Origin: JAFAHS01 sp046728175
Lineage (GTDB): Bacteria; Desulfobacterota; Binatia; Binatales; Binataceae
Assembly (NCBI GenBank): GCA_046728175.1
Contig: JBKPEA010000050.1
Location: 1-64,000 of the forward strand
Length of the DNA: 64,000 bases
Reading direction: 5' to 3'
Shown here: one piece after another, positions 63,242 to 64,000 of the stretch
Layout of the letters: each line of letters starts with the position of its first letter
Numbering within the stretch: position 1 is the stretch's first letter
Position numbers and translations under genes: made by a program
The notes under the pieces: model-generated
What the model was told of the DNA's origin: nothing
Seen by the model: only the letters and a program-made list of their open reading frames with translations
Database searches by the model: none

Positions 63242-63272
63242 CCGCGCGCCGCCTTAAAGGGGCGGCGCGCGG
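63242..63272 (-). terminator. Strong GC-rich hairpin after the small lipoprotein gene
   Basis: A perfect 12-bp stem (63242-63253 with 63261-63272) closes a short loop, 23 bases past the stop of the minus-strand lipoprotein gene. There is no strong T-run directly after it, so it may act as a terminator or stabilise the transcript end. Confidence 0.65.
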
Positions 63273-63295
63273 AACTATCCTTGAGCCGAAGTTGC

Positions 63296-63472
63296 TTACG
63301 GAGCTGCCGGACTGGCTCCCGGGCTGCCCATTTCCCCACCACCGCCGGGCGCAGCCGGGCTCGCTTCAGCGGAAGCGGACGCCTCCGGAGCGGCTGGAGC
63401 TGTCTCTTCGGATTTGCTGCACGCGGCCCCCAGGAACAACGCAACTAGTGCCAGAAGCAGGACTTTGCGCAT
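63296..63472 (-). CDS. Small putative lipoprotein
   Basis: 58 residues from ATG 63472, which follows AAGGAGG. A short signal with lipobox LFLGAACS near residues 12-19 leads to a mature part of only ~40 residues rich in Ala, Pro, Ser and Gly (a run of Gly and repeats of EASASAEASPAAP type). No partner gene or family is evident. Confidence 0.75.
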   Translation of the reverse strand: MRKVLLLALVALFLGAACSKSEETAPAAPEASASAEASPAAPGGGGEMGSPGASPAAP

Positions 63473-63692
63473 CGCTTCCTCCTTGAATTCCAAGCTACCC
63501 TAAACAATAGCGCAAAAACTGAAAACGCCGCCAACAATACGATAGGCGCAGCACAACTTCAAGCGCGAGTACGCGCAGGCAAGATAAGCGTAAAGATCAC
63601 CATCGCGCCTATCAAAATTCATACCACTATTTTGAAATGAGATTGGGCGCGCTATTATCGATTCAAACGTCTGTCGTGGGGAGGATGGGAAG

Positions 63693-63926
63693 TTGGTGCG
63701 TAGCAGGCGCTTGTCAGTCGCGCTCGATCGAGTGCACCCCGACCAGCATGGTTTGGTGGTCGAACCCGAACTGGACATGAATCGGCAACACCGCCGGGAG
63801 CCGACGCTGTTGCTCCGATTCTGGCGGCTCATCCACTGGTTGAGGCCCGAGTCCGGAATGGTGGAACCGCCGATGAGATCCATCGCGCGGGAGCTCGAGG
63901 AGCGGTTTCCGTCACGCGATATCTGA
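63693..63926 (+). CDS. Hypothetical protein, possibly a small regulator
   Basis: 77 residues from TTG 63693 (GGGGAGG about 20 bases upstream; another start cannot be excluded). It reads RRLSVALDRVHPDQHGLVVE and continues with Arg-rich amphipathic helices to the stop. The next gene starts 39 bases on with a strong ribosome site, favouring a small gene here. No family recognised; an overlapping minus-strand frame (63500-63997) has Ser/Arg-rich composition typical of a shadow. Confidence 0.4.
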   Translation: MVRSRRLSVALDRVHPDQHGLVVEPELDMNRQHRREPTLLLRFWRLIHWLRPESGMVEPPMRSIARELEERFPSRDI

Positions 63927-63965
63927 GACGTTCCCAAAGCGGGCGCTCTCAGGAGGGGAGATTTG

Positions 63966-64000
63966 ATGGCGCAACTTGTGCGCATTGCGAGCGGCACGCC
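63966..64000 (+). CDS. Start of a gene cut by the window edge
   Basis: ATG 63966 is preceded by AGGAGGGGAG and opens MAQLVRIASGT before the window ends. Too little is present to identify it. Confidence 0.5.
   Translation, partial: MAQLVRIASGT

Noticed and set aside
63500..63997. 165-codon minus-strand frame at the right end
   Set aside because: Ser/Arg-rich composition of a shadow; the plus strand carries a better ribosome site and coding pattern.

Overview
The window is GC-rich, densely coded chromosomal DNA from a Gram-negative bacterium. LPS genes (hldE, kdsA, kdsB, lptC, lptA), sigma-32, sigma-54 and a rpoN-hpf-ptsN-rapZ block point to a deltaproteobacterium-like lineage. Class I lysyl-tRNA synthetase, sedolisin peptidases, many short-chain dehydrogenases and CoA-linked degradation genes would suit an uncultured soil or aquatic group such as Candidatus Binatota (Desulfobacterota_B). 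That placement is inference; no rRNA or tRNA gene was recognised.

Layout. 1-300: tail of an IS630-type transposase. 0.4-10 kb: secreted protein, small Arg/Lys-rich protein, crotonase-family enzyme, 1-Cys peroxiredoxin, sedolisin peptidase, rpoZ, rpoH, a CinA/MoaB-like protein, a secreted protein, an ArsC/Spx-like gene with an in-frame UGA, and an amidase. 10-22 kb: accessory catabolism, with a LysR regulator, a glutaryl-CoA dehydrogenase-like enzyme, four SDRs (two in tandem), an HpaB-like monooxygenase, an amidohydrolase with a frameshift, a GFA-family protein, a lone sedolisin propeptide and one heavily degraded secreted-protein gene. 22-34 kb: core genes hldE, murJ, hemW, lysS (class I), a DHH phosphoesterase, HPr, metK, ahcY and a TVP38-family membrane protein. 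34-45 kb: an SDR, then on the minus strand kdsB-pyrG-kdsA, lptC-lptA, rpoN, hpf, ptsN and rapZ, with a nitroreductase gene carrying an amber stop between kdsA and lptC. 45-64 kb: TetR regulator, NTF2-like proteins, a methyltransferase, DD-carboxypeptidase followed by a 41-residue basic protein, a TPR protein, a glycosyltransferase, two flavin reductases, an L,D-transpeptidase, an Fe-alcohol dehydrogenase, a three-gene ABC exporter, methylmalonate-semialdehyde dehydrogenase, an amino-acid permease and small secreted or lipid-anchored proteins.

How genes work together. metK and ahcY make and recycle the SAM cycle. kdsB, pyrG and kdsA supply CMP-KDO, hldE supplies ADP-heptose, and lptC/lptA carry LPS across the periplasm. 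murJ, the DD-carboxypeptidase and the L,D-transpeptidase serve peptidoglycan. HPr, PtsN and RapZ belong to the nitrogen-PTS regulatory set linked to rpoN.

The most interesting feature is at 8025-8375. Read through an in-frame TGA, it gives an ArsC/Spx-like protein with a U-x-x-C redox motif, and a hairpin fitting the bacterial SECIS model lies just after the TGA. It is very probably a selenoprotein, invisible to standard gene callers.
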